The notes under the pieces were generated by a model. The model was not told where the DNA came from. It did not search any database and was given only the letters and a program-made list of their open reading frames with translations. Below, piece by piece: positions 10,290-21,140 of a DNA stretch of 64,000 nucleotides. Origin of the DNA: Chalara sp. BL73 (Eukaryota; Ascomycota; Leotiomycetes; Helotiales); assembly GCA_918026815.1 (NCBI GenBank), contig CAKJVC010000073.1:124001-188000 (forward strand), given 5' to 3'. The stretch's first letter is position 1, and the number at the start of each line of letters is the position of its first letter. Position numbers and translations under genes: made by a program.

Positions 10290-12933
10290 ATGCCTACCTC
10301 CACGCCGATGCTGATAATCTCTAATACCCAAGCAAACTCTCCCCCGCAACCCTTCACTACTAATAGAAGATGGAACCCACGGCGGAGGGGAGCATGTACA
10401 ATGTGCAAGCTGAAGAAGATTCGCTGTGAGTAATAGCACCAATTAAGGTTCGAGTCGATAATTGACAGCAGAAACCGTAAAGGCGATGGGGCAACACCGT
10501 GTGTCAATTGCCGAGTGCGTACTCCCTTCCCGAGTAGAGTGCTTTTGCCGACTTAATTGAACAGAGGCATAATAATGAATGCCAGTACATTCTCTCGAAG
10601 AAGCGGCAAGCGTCAGATAAGTCTCCGGAGAAGTCTCCTGAGAGTAGATCGAAATTAGATGAGATAGGCAAGACAACAACCAGCGAGCCGGCTGAAGCAC
10701 CAGATGATGCCCACTTGTCGCCAGGCCTGACACTCTCATTTGCGAATATCAACAGCTTAACCAACGATTCTCTCGAGACCTTGCACAGGCAGTCATTAAT
10801 CGCCGACGACCAGACCGCCCTGCGGACATTGGGTGACGAGTATACCGGAAGCATGCTCGGCCTGAGCACATTTTCATGGCCGTTTTCCAGGACAGATGCT
10901 GACTGCCAGTTCGATTTCGACCTTCCGCTCACGGCTGAGAACACCGATTCCTCCGCGGGGGCGAATTCGACGGCACTGACTGACCTAGACATAAACCCCT
11001 CCTTTAATAGATCATCGCGCACAGCTGAACCAGCAGAGTCGCCTGGGGAATTGATCAGATTCCTGAATCCGAATGATAAGGTGAGAATTTTTGCCCTTGC
11101 GAGGCGAAAGTAGGACAACTCGCAACCTGTGTACTAATGTAAGCCTCAAGGTCACGACGAAAAACTTCTCAGGTAAGAAATAATTATTCTCAAGATGGCA
11201 AGACAGACGTTGATTAGCTCTGAATCAAGATCCTGTGCGTAGCGTAAATTTCTCTCTACAGGCAATATTCTTGTCGCGGTATCAGGGGCAGGAGACCATG
11301 ACCAACGCCAAACAAAATGAAATATATCGGATATTCGAAAGTATCTCCCTTGTACAGTCCCAACCCTCCTCAGTAAATCTTGACAATGAGGAATGCCATG
11401 ATAGTTACGCAGCCTGGTATTGGAATGATGCAGCCTTGATGGAAAGTTGTAGAACTGGTAAGTCTCGTAATAACGATGCTAAAACCTACAACCTAAATAG
11501 AGAATCTTTGTTAACATCATGAAGCATGCTTTGTACAACCATTAGGGTAACTTACATCTTCTCTTCTTCTAATTGTAATAAGTAACAGCTATAGTATCGC
11601 AAATTTCCTGACCCGATTATGCTTCGACAAGTACTTGAAAGACGCTAGAAACACGCATCAAGCGAACCCGATACTGATACATCTGATCGATTCCGTCATG
11701 GCTTTCGGATATGACACTCTTGTGAAGAGCACGCAGAGCTTCGTGGACCCAGAGAAGAAAAGGAAGGCCGACTATTACTCTAAGATGGCACTTAATTCGC
11801 GCGGCAGTGTCTTGCGCGCACCAAACTCTCTTCTCAAGCTGCGGGTATGTTCAACCTCTGTGCTATTATGCTCGTTTTGCTAACTGATCAGGCAATCTTA
11901 GCACTGGTCAGTTGAGGTAGGCACCCATCAGTTCTTACCACGTATTGCTAATCGCCATCTTAGACAACGATATCGGAGCATATTGATGATGCCATACACT
12001 CTGAACTCTTGACACAGGCAGTAAATTGTACTAGGGCACTCAGACTCGAGAACCGTGACTTGATGCATAATGAGTATGCAAATAGCGAAGATCGAGAGCT
12101 TGCGAGCACAAGCTTGTGGTATTTGTATTCTGTTGAAGTGCCTTACTCCCTGCGACGTGGCATTTCACCGGTAGGAGCCACTCCGCCTTGCGCACTCGGA
12201 GTATGCCCCTAACAGTAGCAACAGGCACTCGATGGCGACTGGATTGACCACGCCCCGCCGCAAGTGTATGGTGAGACGGATTGGTTTGCCCTTCAGTGCC
12301 TGTATGCCACTGTCATCAGCTCGGCGGCGAAAATGCTCTACAACCAGAGTGCCCTTCGTCAGTCTCTAGCAGAGCGAGAGCAAAAGCTAGAGATTACTTA
12401 CAAGCTTCTGGAAGACTGGCGAAGCCGCCTGCCCGCTCCTCTAAAAGATATGTACACGCTCGATATGCGGACGATCTTGGATAATTATCACACTCGCCAC
12501 ACCATACTGTCGATGTTCAGGCAGTACCATGAGGCCATCTTTATAATATATTTCCCATGGACGGCTCCATCTGGCGGTCGAGTCTCGAAAGATTGTCGCA
12601 GGAGAAGCTTGGAGGTGTGCGTGAGCTCCGCCCAAGCGGTTCTGGCCACTGCAAATCAAGTCGCGTGCCAAGATATACTTGACCGGTAAGAGGGTGTCTA
12701 ATGGAAAAAGACAAGTAACTAGCCGCACAACGTGTAGCAAATTCCTAAATTTGATCGCGGTGTCTATTTGCATGACATTTCTAGACGTAGCGAGTAGTAG
12801 CGGAACAGGGAAGAGCATGTCATATTTAAGTATCGGTTGCGGAATATTTGGGAGGTTAAACATAGAGAATGAAGTGCCGCTTGCCGACGTGTTAGAGCTT
12901 ACGCTAATCGCACAACAAATAAAGGGAAGGTAG
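10290..12933 (+). CDS. Zn2Cys6 fungal transcription factor, multi-exon
   Basis: A nuclear DNA-binding regulator with an N-terminal Zn2Cys6 cluster and a fungal-specific middle domain. Splicing 10430-10468 and 10515-10564 gives the cluster: CTMCKLKKIRC from exon 1, then RNRKGDGATPCVNC and RRHNNEC, spacing C-x2-C-x6-C-x11-C-x2-C-x6-C. Further exons: 10565-11080, about 11151-11172, 11262-11457, about 11589-11844, a 15-nt microexon 11902-11916, 11964-12170, 12225-12685 and 12738-12933. Middle-domain landmarks are LWYLYSVEVPYSLRRGISP and DWIDHAPP. Introns at 12171-12224 and 12686-12737 have good GT/AG ends and keep frame. Two junctions (11172/11262 and 11457/11589) do not keep frame with any GT-AG pair I can find, so small frameshifts are possible. 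Start chosen at the first ATG before the cluster; the target is unknown. Confidence 0.82.
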
Positions 12934-13560
12934 CTAGACTTATAGTATACTTAGACTCGAATTATACTCATTGTGGGTTTGCTAAAATGGCTATTGCTCT
13001 GCCCTGCAAGTGATGCTGGACTGAGAGTAGGAACTTGCGATTCACAGGCAATACGTGATTGTCAAATTCTTATTGGGAAAAAACATTATGCCGCGACATC
13101 ATATAGAACATAGAGCACTAGCCTTGCCTCCTGCCTCTCAGCTCAATTGTACTGATATCGTAAACCGGAAACGAAGACCTAAGCCGAAGACCGGATACCG
13201 AAGACCGGAAAACGAAGACTAGAAAACAGGCAAAAAAAAAAAAAAAATTGGCAGAGAAGTTTGGGGTGGAGGAATGCAACCCCAATCAAGAAGATGAAGT
13301 AAAACGGCAACCAGCAAGTGCATTATATGCCGTCGTGTTAGTATGCCTAGATATAGCTATATTACCCAGAGCACATCAACTTCTCAGAGCTCAGCAACTG
13401 TCCTGAGTATGGTTATTGCCATTTGTTCAGATTTTCACCCCAAGTGGACGCATTCATCGCTGGCAGAACCTCATGCTGCTATCTCAATTCCTGCGAGAAT
13501 GTCTAGCGTCTTACAAAGACAGCAAGACAACATAGATCGAAGCTTGCGCCGTTACCATCG
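12934..13560. other. Intergenic with minisatellite
   Basis: At about 13160-13225 an imperfect tandem repeat of CCGAAGACCGGA-like units occurs four to five times, followed by a poly-A run at about 13234-13247. No gene is supported. Confidence 0.6.
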
Positions 13561-14145
13561 ATGAGAGAGTCATTCAAGAATGCGTTTGGTCCCCATCAGC
13601 AGCTCCGAGTAATAGGGCTTATGTCGCTTCCTGCTGTCATCGTCCACGATATTGTCTCCTCTCCATATCACCTTACGAAAATGGTCGTAGCTGTATCCCA
13701 GAGCAAATTCGAAAGGAAGAAGGCGGAAGACGGAGTTTTGAACGAGATTGTGGAAAGCCTTTTCTTGAGCCTGGAAGCAGTTTTGAAAATTGTTACAAGG
13801 CTCGGTCTCGAAACGCATGAGGCCGTGGAGCGTGAAATCCTTAACGGAGGAGGCTACATATATCTGGCGCTCGCAAGGCTTCTGGAAGCGTACGGGTCCC
13901 GTTTTGCACCTCCTGGAACGGTCTATCTTGCATCACAGAAAAGGCTACCAAAGGAACATTGCCCTGGCATTGCGCGGCTCCATTTTGACCAAATTCACGA
14001 CCTGAAGGAGAATCTCACGTTCGTCTCTCTAAGGAGACCACTTAGCAATAAGAAAAAGACTGTGGTTAATCATGCTGTCGATTATTTCAATCACACCACT
14101 GATCACCGCTTCAGCAGTTCCCCTCTGCTTAATCGCGACAATTAG
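13561..14145 (+). CDS. Unrecognised protein, 194 aa
   Basis: An open frame of 195 codons with balanced, protein-like composition: a central amphipathic stretch around residues 55-75 (EIVESLFLSLEAVLKIV) and a basic C-terminus. An in-frame stop precedes the ATG by one codon, and an open stretch upstream (13343-13560) ends in the same frame, so this could be the 3' part of a larger broken gene. No signal peptide, transmembrane segment or family motif was recognised. Confidence 0.4.
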   Translation: MRESFKNAFGPHQQLRVIGLMSLPAVIVHDIVSSPYHLTKMVVAVSQSKFERKKAEDGVLNEIVESLFLSLEAVLKIVTRLGLETHEAVEREILNGGGYIYLALARLLEAYGSRFAPPGTVYLASQKRLPKEHCPGIARLHFDQIHDLKENLTFVSLRRPLSNKKKTVVNHAVDYFNHTTDHRFSSSPLLNRDN

Positions 14146-14463
14146 GGTCTTTTCGAAATTCGGAGCACTTAGAGAAAGGTTCCATGAAGAAAGAATATAG
14201 CCCCAAGTTTTGAAGATACTTAGAGAGGAATATAATGTAGTCCGGGAGTTACGCTGTGCGAGGGGAGTGGCATAAACGCCACATGTTTTAGCTTCACGAT
14301 AGTGCCTAATTTAGCCTTGTTCAATATACGGTATTCAAGTCAGACCTCGCTATATTTTACCGAGCCACGATTCCAGGGCCGGTCATATGCGTTGCATAAT
14401 AGTGGATCAACAAGTCCGTCAACTCTTTACAGGGCTGCACGTGGAACTCTGTAAGCATTTTAA

Positions 14464-14915
14464 TTGTACTCATGGCTGGGAAATCTTTGGGCTCAACGGG
14501 CCATCGACGAGTTTTTCGCGGGCCGCAGATCTCCGACCCGAATGGAATATGACCAAACCGCACGTTCCATTTCCGGCGCTTCAGCTGTCCGCCCAGTTGA
14601 CATCCCAGGCTCGTTGAGCTACACCGTCGTTTGCTCCGGCTGCCAGGAGCAACAGCAGGGCCTTATCGTGTCCTTCCGAGACTCAGAAGCCAGGCTCACG
14701 GTGACATGGTCAAGCTGGGAAAGGAGATTCACGGCTGCCTGGTGCCCGAAGCGACATACCACGGCATGATGAGCGGTGCCGATCCGCCGCTTGCCATCTA
14801 CGCCATGCCCTGCCTGCCAGGAATTTCTTGCCTCGAAGCCCTCGCTTGTCAGGTCGAGATGAATTCCCAGGACGAGGCCAGGCATGTTTGCTATGTTAAG
14901 CAGCTTGCTAGGTGA
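14464..14915 (+). pseudogene. APH-like phosphotransferase relic
   Basis: Two overlapping frames together resemble the N-terminal lobe of the fungal aminoglycoside-phosphotransferase-like (kinase-fold) family. The first, about 14510-14690, contains RSISGASAVRPVDIPGSLSY and a QGLIVSFRDSEA strand. The second, about 14700-14915, contains KLGKEIHGCLVPEATYHGM and MPCLPGISCLEAL. The frame switch near 14695 and a stop after KQLAR show it is broken. The catalytic HGD and DWE-type region is not visible downstream, though weak similarity may continue to about 15185. Family assignment is from pattern memory. Confidence 0.6.
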
Positions 14916-15348
14916 ATTACCCCTCGCTTATTTGGCATCAATTGTGTGGCTGGCATATTGCTGACATTCGTGAGGTACTTTGCTCGGTGCTGGTTGAAGC
15001 CGCAACTTGTCGATGTCGAATTGTGACAGAGGTACTCCCCGAAGCGTGGAAATCGCAATCCCTGTTGTCTCGTGGATTTGTTGCTCTAAACTCCTCTTGT
15101 CCCCTAGGCGGTCTCTTTCTTGAGAGAAATATTCAACCGAGCCTAGGCCCGGGGCTAGCAGCTCCTGGAGGGTCCAGCCTCAAGTAAACCATTTACTTGA
15201 CCGAAAAGCTAATTCCCAGGTATATTCGGAAAACCGATCGCTTAGTCTCCGATTTTTTGTCGAAATATCCGCCAAATAGACGTAGCATTTGGTCGCATCA
15301 CGGTACCAGCGAAACATGGAGTTGATAGCCTCCTGAAGCTCAACAGCA

Positions 15349-16890
15349 TTGGATAGGGGGACTTTTATGGTTTGGCAGAGCGCTGCGCGGGTGAAGGAGT
15401 CTGATCGGAGGCTGCCAGCAATGATGCCAGCGTTGGCCATCCTCATTCCTCTCAGAGGCGTTTCTACCGATACACATACACATGGGCCTGGCTCGAGCGT
15501 CCCACCACCAGGATTCAACGCCCAGCAAGCAAAGAAGCCGTTGAAGGACAGCGAGAATACCCACAAGCCCAACACAAAGGAGGCATTAGACCAGGCAAAA
15601 GAGAAACTTGCACCAGTTCTGAGCAATGTAGCAACTGCGGTCCCAAAGACTGATACTACGGAGTCCGAATCTCTTTCGGAGTTGGCGGGTATAAAGGAGA
15701 AGGCGGTTGAGAAGAAGGATCCGAAGAAGGAAGAGAGGAAGTTGACTCTCGGACAAAAGATCAAGAAGGGGGCTCAACATTCCTGGTATGGAACGAAGTT
15801 GCTGGCAACGGAGGTCAAGATCAGTTCACGGTTGGCTATCAAGATGGCTGCTGGGTACGAACTCAGTCGCAGAGAACACAGGCAACTGCAGAGAACCGTC
15901 CAGGATATCGGACGACTGGTTCCTTTCTCGGTTTTCGTTCTCGTTCCATTCGCCGAACTTTTACTTCCAGTTGCGTTGAAATTGTTCCCCAACCTTCTTC
16001 CCAGCACATACGAAGGCCAGTCATCGAAAGACAAGAAAGCTACCAACCTCAGAGCTACTCGGAAAGAGGTCAGCAACTTCCTTCGAAACACCTTGAAGGA
16101 GACCGGGTTACCCTTGAGCCCGGCAAATGCCCAGAGAGACGAGTTCACGCAATTCTTCCGCAAAGTCCGAGCAACTGGAGAGACTCCCTCGGCCTCTGAG
16201 GTCATCAACGTCTGCAAGATTTTCAAGGATGATCTGACATTGGACAACTTGTCCAGACCACAGCTTGTGGGTATGTGCAGATACATGAACCTCAACACTT
16301 TTGGAACCGACATGATGCTCCGATACCAAATCCGTCATCGTATGAGACAGATCAAGAGAGATGATCGTGCAATCAGCTACGAAGGTGTCGAGAGCCTCTC
16401 AGTTCCTGAACTTCAGATTGCCTGCCTGAGCCGTGGTCTCAGAACCCACGGTGTCTCTCCTGGTCGTCTACGGGATGACTTACAAGCCTGGTTGGATCTC
16501 AGACTCAAGCACGGTGTTCCTTCAACACTCATGGTTTTGAGCAATGCATTCATGTATGCTCAAGGCAAGGCTGACTCTGAGTTCAACACTCAAATTGATG
16601 CTCTGACTGGTGTCTTGTCATCTATTCCAGAGGAGTTGTTCCACGAGATTGAGCTCGAGGTTCACCATGCGGAGGGAGCAGCAACCAATAAGCAACGTCT
16701 TGAGGTTCCCAAGGAGCAGCAAGAACTCATTGAGGAGGAGAATGAGCAAGACAACGAAAACAAAACCTCCGGCCGAGCTACTCCTCGTGACGATGAAGAC
16801 ATTGACGAGAAGGAGGAGCGCAGACTACAAGCCGCATCTACCGATGCCGAGAAGGTCTCAGTCAGCGAGGCCATTGAGGCAGTTGTATAG
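15349..16890 (+). CDS. MDM38: MDM38/LETM1 mitochondrial inner-membrane protein
   Basis: 513 codons, uninterrupted. Members sit in the inner mitochondrial membrane, bind mitochondrial ribosomes, and support K+/H+ exchange and export of translation products. Seen: a short N-terminal presequence-like region rich in Arg; a PPPGFN motif before a Lys/Glu-rich linker; GQKIKKGAQHSW at about residue 140; then the LETM1 hallmark hydrophobic segment LVPFSVFVLVPFAELLLPVA (about 189-208) followed by LFPNLLPSTYE. A ribosome-binding-like domain with LCRY-type helices (RPQLVGMCRYMNLNTFGTDM) follows, and an acidic coiled-coil tail ends the protein. Length fits the family. The first ATG is used, but the N-terminus is weaker than usual for the family and upstream sequence looks rearranged, so the start is less certain. 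This is the best-preserved housekeeping gene in the window. Confidence 0.93.
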   Translation: MDRGTFMVWQSAARVKESDRRLPAMMPALAILIPLRGVSTDTHTHGPGSSVPPPGFNAQQAKKPLKDSENTHKPNTKEALDQAKEKLAPVLSNVATAVPKTDTTESESLSELAGIKEKAVEKKDPKKEERKLTLGQKIKKGAQHSWYGTKLLATEVKISSRLAIKMAAGYELSRREHRQLQRTVQDIGRLVPFSVFVLVPFAELLLPVALKLFPNLLPSTYEGQSSKDKKATNLRATRKEVSNFLRNTLKETGLPLSPANAQRDEFTQFFRKVRATGETPSASEVINVCKIFKDDLTLDNLSRPQLVGMCRYMNLNTFGTDMMLRYQIRHRMRQIKRDDRAISYEGVESLSVPELQIACLSRGLRTHGVSPGRLRDDLQAWLDLRLKHGVPSTLMVLSNAFMYAQGKADSEFNTQIDALTGVLSSIPEELFHEIELEVHHAEGAATNKQRLEVPKEQQELIEEENEQDNENKTSGRATPRDDEDIDEKEERRLQAASTDAEKVSVSEAIEAVV

Positions 16891-17327
16891 CATTCTGGGA
16901 TGGCATGCATGGATAAATGGATGGGACAAATCATAGAGAACCAGAACCCCGCTAGAATTGCTGACTTCTGTTAAATCAGCTTTGTAAACGATTCAATAAA
17001 AAAAGATCCAACTCATTCAAAGGTATTGATGCAGTAAACCACAAATGTGAATTGTTGCGACTTTCAACCGAGGGGTCGCCAAGCGCAGGCAGGAACCAGG
17101 CTGCAAGGCGTGGATGGCCTCAATGACGACGGCTCAAGCTCTGCAAGCTCCCAGCCCATTCAACCACAGCTTCTTGTTTATTTTCGGAGGTCTCCCAAAA
17201 TATGGCATACAAGCGATCATAAATTCAACACAGAGTCAATCTCCTCCCATTCCACTCCAGAATCTCCAACCACTCAATTGAACTTGCGCCCAACATCCCG
17301 ATTGCCCCGCGCAGATCCGCTGCTGAG
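16891..17327. other. Intergenic between MDM38 and SNX4 relic
   Basis: Presumed 3' UTR of MDM38 and 5' region of the sorting nexin relic. AATAAAA at about 16996 could serve as a polyadenylation signal. Nothing else was recognised. Confidence 0.5.
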
Positions 17328-18590
17328 ATGGAGAACGACAACTTTGCCAACATCTCATGGCAAAACGACCCAGCCGGCCATGGCAGGAGATCGGTAGTCA
17401 CCAGTCCTGGAGGGGGAGGTGAGGATGACGGATCAGGAAATACAAATGGCAAGAGACCCGGCAGTGCTGGACCTCTAGGGCGACATGCGGATGCGATGGA
17501 CCTCGCGGGTGTAGGAGAAGGAGTCTTGGAGTGCACCGTTACGCAACCCATCAAGGAGAACGATGGTACAAAGGATGCCTATGTCTCATATCTGGTTACT
17601 ACGAATGTCAGTATAGACGGATGTGTTGTGGCTCCTGCTCAAGCTGACCCTGCCAGACTACTTTCCCCTCCTTCTAGAAGCCAACAACGACCGTTCGCAG
17701 ACGCTTCACGGATTTCGTCTTTCTGTATAAGAGGTTGAGTAAGGAATACACGGCGTGTGCGGTCCCTCCGTTACCAGATAAGCATAAGATGGAATATGTC
17801 CGGGGTGATCGGTTTGGTCTAGACTTCACACAGCGTAGAGCCAACTCCCTCCATCGATTTCTCGCCCGTTTGGCACTCCACCCTGTGTTACGGAGGAGCG
17901 CCCTCCTTATCATATTCCTCGAAAGTACGGACTGGATGCTACTATGAAATCCCGGCCCTAACGAGGAGGTCCCGCTTCAGAGCAAGGCGCTTCGGGAGTC
18001 TTCGACAACTTCACGGATACGTTCATGAACGCCTTTACCAAAGTTCACAAACCAGACAAGCGATTTATTGAAGTCAGAGAGAAGTCGGACAAGCTCGACG
18101 AGGACCTCGGACATGTGGAGAAGATCGTTGCACGAGTAGCTCGTCGAGAGGTGACCTGGAGACAGATTTCAAGGAACTAGCCGAGCAATTCCAAAACCTA
18201 GTCCTGCTAGAACCCGGCGTCGAGGAATCAGTGAACCACTTCGCTCACAGTGTAGAGGATACGTCCGTAGGCATGAGGTGGTTGAAAGAGCATACTGATC
18301 AGGACTCCCTTGGCAGTCTCCGAGACATGCAAGCCTATAGCTCAGTAGTCAAGAACCTCCTCAAAGCGCGCGAGCAAAAACAACTCGATTTCGAGCAACT
18401 AACCGAATACCTCACCAAGAACACCCCCGGCCACTCGCGGCGTCTCACGGCGGCAGCACAGGCGGCCCAAGGGGCTTCATCTAGCGCAAGATCGAAGACG
18501 TGCGAGGCGTCGATCCGATCCAGTCGAAGCGCGAGCGGCTACGGCGTCTGGAGATCCGCATCGAGGAACTCTATAGAATATGATATATAA
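17328..18590 (+). pseudogene. SNX4: SNX4/ATG24 sorting nexin, multiply broken
   Basis: SNX4 is a PX-BAR protein that binds PI3P on endosomes and acts in recycling and selective autophagy. Seen: LDLAGVGEGVLECTV-type lead-in, KENDGTKDAYVSYLVTT, an intron of about 50 nt from 17621, then PX-domain text VRRRFTDFVFLYKRL, CAVPPLPDKHKMEYVRGDRFG and HRFLARLALHPVLRR. The BAR region follows: NAFTKVHKPDKRFIEV, KSDKLDEDL, LRDMQAY and REQKQLDFEQLTEYL. Lesions: TAG at a Gln position soon after the acceptor, rearranged sequence around 17945-17990, a 1-nt frameshift near 18150, another near 18440-18480, a TAG near 18481, and loss of the 3' end after about 18590. It lies next to an intact MDM38. Confidence 0.92.
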
Positions 18591-19793
18591 AACAGTATCG
18601 GAGGTATTGAGGTATGCATAGATTTTTAAGATGCTTAAAGTCAAAGTACCTATCATTTTTTCCGGCACGCAGGGTTTTCCGGCACGCAGGGATGGATGTT
18701 AAATAACAACTTTATAACGTTAGGCTTGCTAAGAAAAAATATGTGATTCCAAAACTATAGATTCGTCTCGTGACAGGGTGCGTCTCGCCACGCAGGGACA
18801 GACGTTACATATGTTTCTCCTGAGTTCCAGTAGCCAAGAGTAGCTTATTAACCATCATGGTTTGTTTTGCCGACGTTAACGCCGTGGGTTATCAGGATAA
18901 TTGAAGAGCAGTCAGCTAGGACTAGGACAGAGGTAGGACTGTCGTTTGAAAACAAGCTCAGGGAGGGGAAGGCTCATATATATAATGGGAGGAGAGACCC
19001 TAGAGCTCTTGGGAAGTCAAATCAGGCATTGAGTAATAGTCTGCATGGGTGACTGATGCTCCTGGGCCCGCCATCACCTTGATCCCTATGTGTAATCATA
19101 TACTCGAATTGGATAGGTCTATATAAATAAATAAAACGACCAGGAGAAATGAAAGATAGCCACCCATATTTGCAATTTCAATCAGAACACGGCTAACCGT
19201 AAGAGCTATTGACATAATGTACCCGCAAAACTCCCAGATAAACTTCTCATTAACCTTCACATCTTTTTGCATGCGGATATGATATTCTTTATCTGAAAGG
19301 GGAAGAATCGCAATCAGTAAGACGAACGTTGGGGACTCTTTGAGGTAACTCTACTTTACCTTATTTTTAAATTAAAAAATAAACTTTATTATATATACCT
19401 TATATTTAATTTGTAATATATACTTAAAAATAAGAATAAAGGAAGGTCACCTGCCGGCCGTTGAACTTGTTGCTAGTTGGACATGCTCAGTAGTCACAAT
19501 CTGTCCTGATGGTTGGTTTGTTGGAAACGTATGACAGGAGTTGGCGAACAGAGATAGGTTGAAGTCGCCTCTAAAGGATCCTCAGGAGGCGTATAAGAGC
19601 AGGTGCAGTTCGGGGCATGACCAGAAGGCATCTGCATGTCCATAACGGCTTTGACCAACTCTTGGTCATCGCTCAAGGCGACAAAGTACTTGGATGGTGA
19701 GAGATTCGGGCTGCTCGATACAAAAATACGTGGCTATGGAACTTCGTCGTCTCGTTTCTCCCTCCTTACCTAGTCCAGCTATCAGAGAACGTC
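18591..19793. other. Repeat-derived intergenic stretch
   Basis: A 17-bp unit TTTTCCGGCACGCAGGG occurs twice in tandem near 18656-18690, and CACGCAGGGA recurs near 18795. An AT-rich patch lies at about 19360-19440. No coding region is supported. Confidence 0.5.
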
Positions 19794-21140
19794 GTGCTCC
19801 TCCGGCGGAGCAAAGAAGCTGCTGATCAGGATAGGAAGGAGCGTGGCATAGAATTCGATGATTATCTTGAAGCTATATACCAAGATATCTACAACGAGAC
19901 CGAAGAGGTTAATGTGGACATAGACTTTGCTACACTTCAACCAACAGAGAGTAATCTACTTCGAGCTGCTCTAGCTTTCCCTGGCGTTACTACTGATGGT
20001 CTCTCTGCATTACGGTTTTCCCGCAACCCTCGATTGCTTGGTGCCCATTTCACGCCTGCCGCTCTCGTCAAGACTTGGTTTAGAGAGCTAAAAGCCTTTA
20101 AAGATAAAGAATGGTCAGATCCTGACGAAGCCGGTGCCGATACCAACGTCTCCCCTCAGTTCGATGCGGGCGGCCCGGAAGCTGCTCTAGTTCCAGTTCT
20201 TGGTTACAGCACGGAATCTATGGCGTCTCTACAGTATCTGCAGGCTTCATTTCAGGCCGAACCGTCCGTCGAAAATCTACTGGCTCTGATCACTACCCAA
20301 TACCCTCTAAATCAAAAACAGCGATTGATTATCAAGGCTCTAATCTTTCGGATTCTGCATCCCGTTCGAATAAATTCGGTCTGTGATCAACTTCTGCTTT
20401 ATCTTGGCGGTATTGGCGGAGTTGGCAAGACTTACCTTATCAAGGCTTTTATGTTCGGTCTCTCTATAATACGAAAACATGACGATGTTCTACTTACAGC
20501 TTCGACTGGTGCAGCTGCTGCGAATATTAACGGTGCTACTTACCACTCCGCTCTCGGATTTGGCAATAATGGAAACCAGCCTCTACGTCAAGCGACGAGA
20601 TCAAGACTCTCTCATAAGAAGATTTTCATCCTCGACGAGATTAGTATGGTTAGCCTCGAGAACCTAATCCAAATCAACGAACGGTGTAATGCTATTTGGG
20701 ATCTGAATCGGGCATCGGATACGGTTTTCGGTGGGCTTTCTATCGTCATACTTCTGGGGGATTTCAACCAGTTTAAGCCAGTCCGTGGTCATGCTATATG
20801 GAGCTAGGCTACCAACGATATTGCTGACTTACAGTCAGGGAGGTCTCTCTGGAGTCGTTTTACTCGTGTAATATTCCTCACGGAGCAAATGCGTCAAGCA
20901 GAAGATCCGGTATTCCAAGATCTCCTGCAGAGAGTCCGGTCCGCTGCTTTAACAGAGGACGATGTTGCTACTCTCAACTCCTGCACTATAGAAAATAGAG
21001 TTGCGAATGGGGACATTCCACCTGAGAGGGCCATTAGTCGGCTCAATCGCATCCGTGAGGAAGCTAATCTTGTACACCTCCGTGCCTTTGCCGAGAGACA
21101 AGGTCAGAAGATCTCAAAAGAATCGAGAGGAACGGTCAAA
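19794..21140 (+). pseudogene. PIF1-family helicase fragment (Helitron-type?)
   Basis: The N-terminal flank leads into a SF1 helicase core. The Walker A motif is GGIGGVGKTYLIKA at about 20407-20448, then TASTGAAAANINGAT, the Walker B motif IFILDEISMVS at about 20623-20655, and a LLGDFNQFKPV motif III region. The frame is stopped by TAG after HAIWS (about 20805), then continues in the same frame with SLWSRFTRVIFLTEQMRQ to about 21140, where it runs into transposase sequence. The C-terminal helicase motifs (domain 2) are missing. PIF1-type helicases occur as the helicase half of Helitron Rep/Hel proteins and as TE-borne fragments; no Rep half is visible. Non-functional by inference. Confidence 0.8.

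Noticed and set aside
10504..11118. 204-codon minus-strand ORF
   Set aside because: Antisense of Zn2Cys6 exon 3, which fits the spliced gene model.
14912..15187. 91-codon ORF as a separate gene
   Set aside because: At best a decayed continuation of the APH-like relic; composition and lack of motifs do not support a gene.
15180..15764. 194-codon minus-strand ORF over the MDM38 5' end
   Set aside because: Antisense shadow of the MDM38 coding region.
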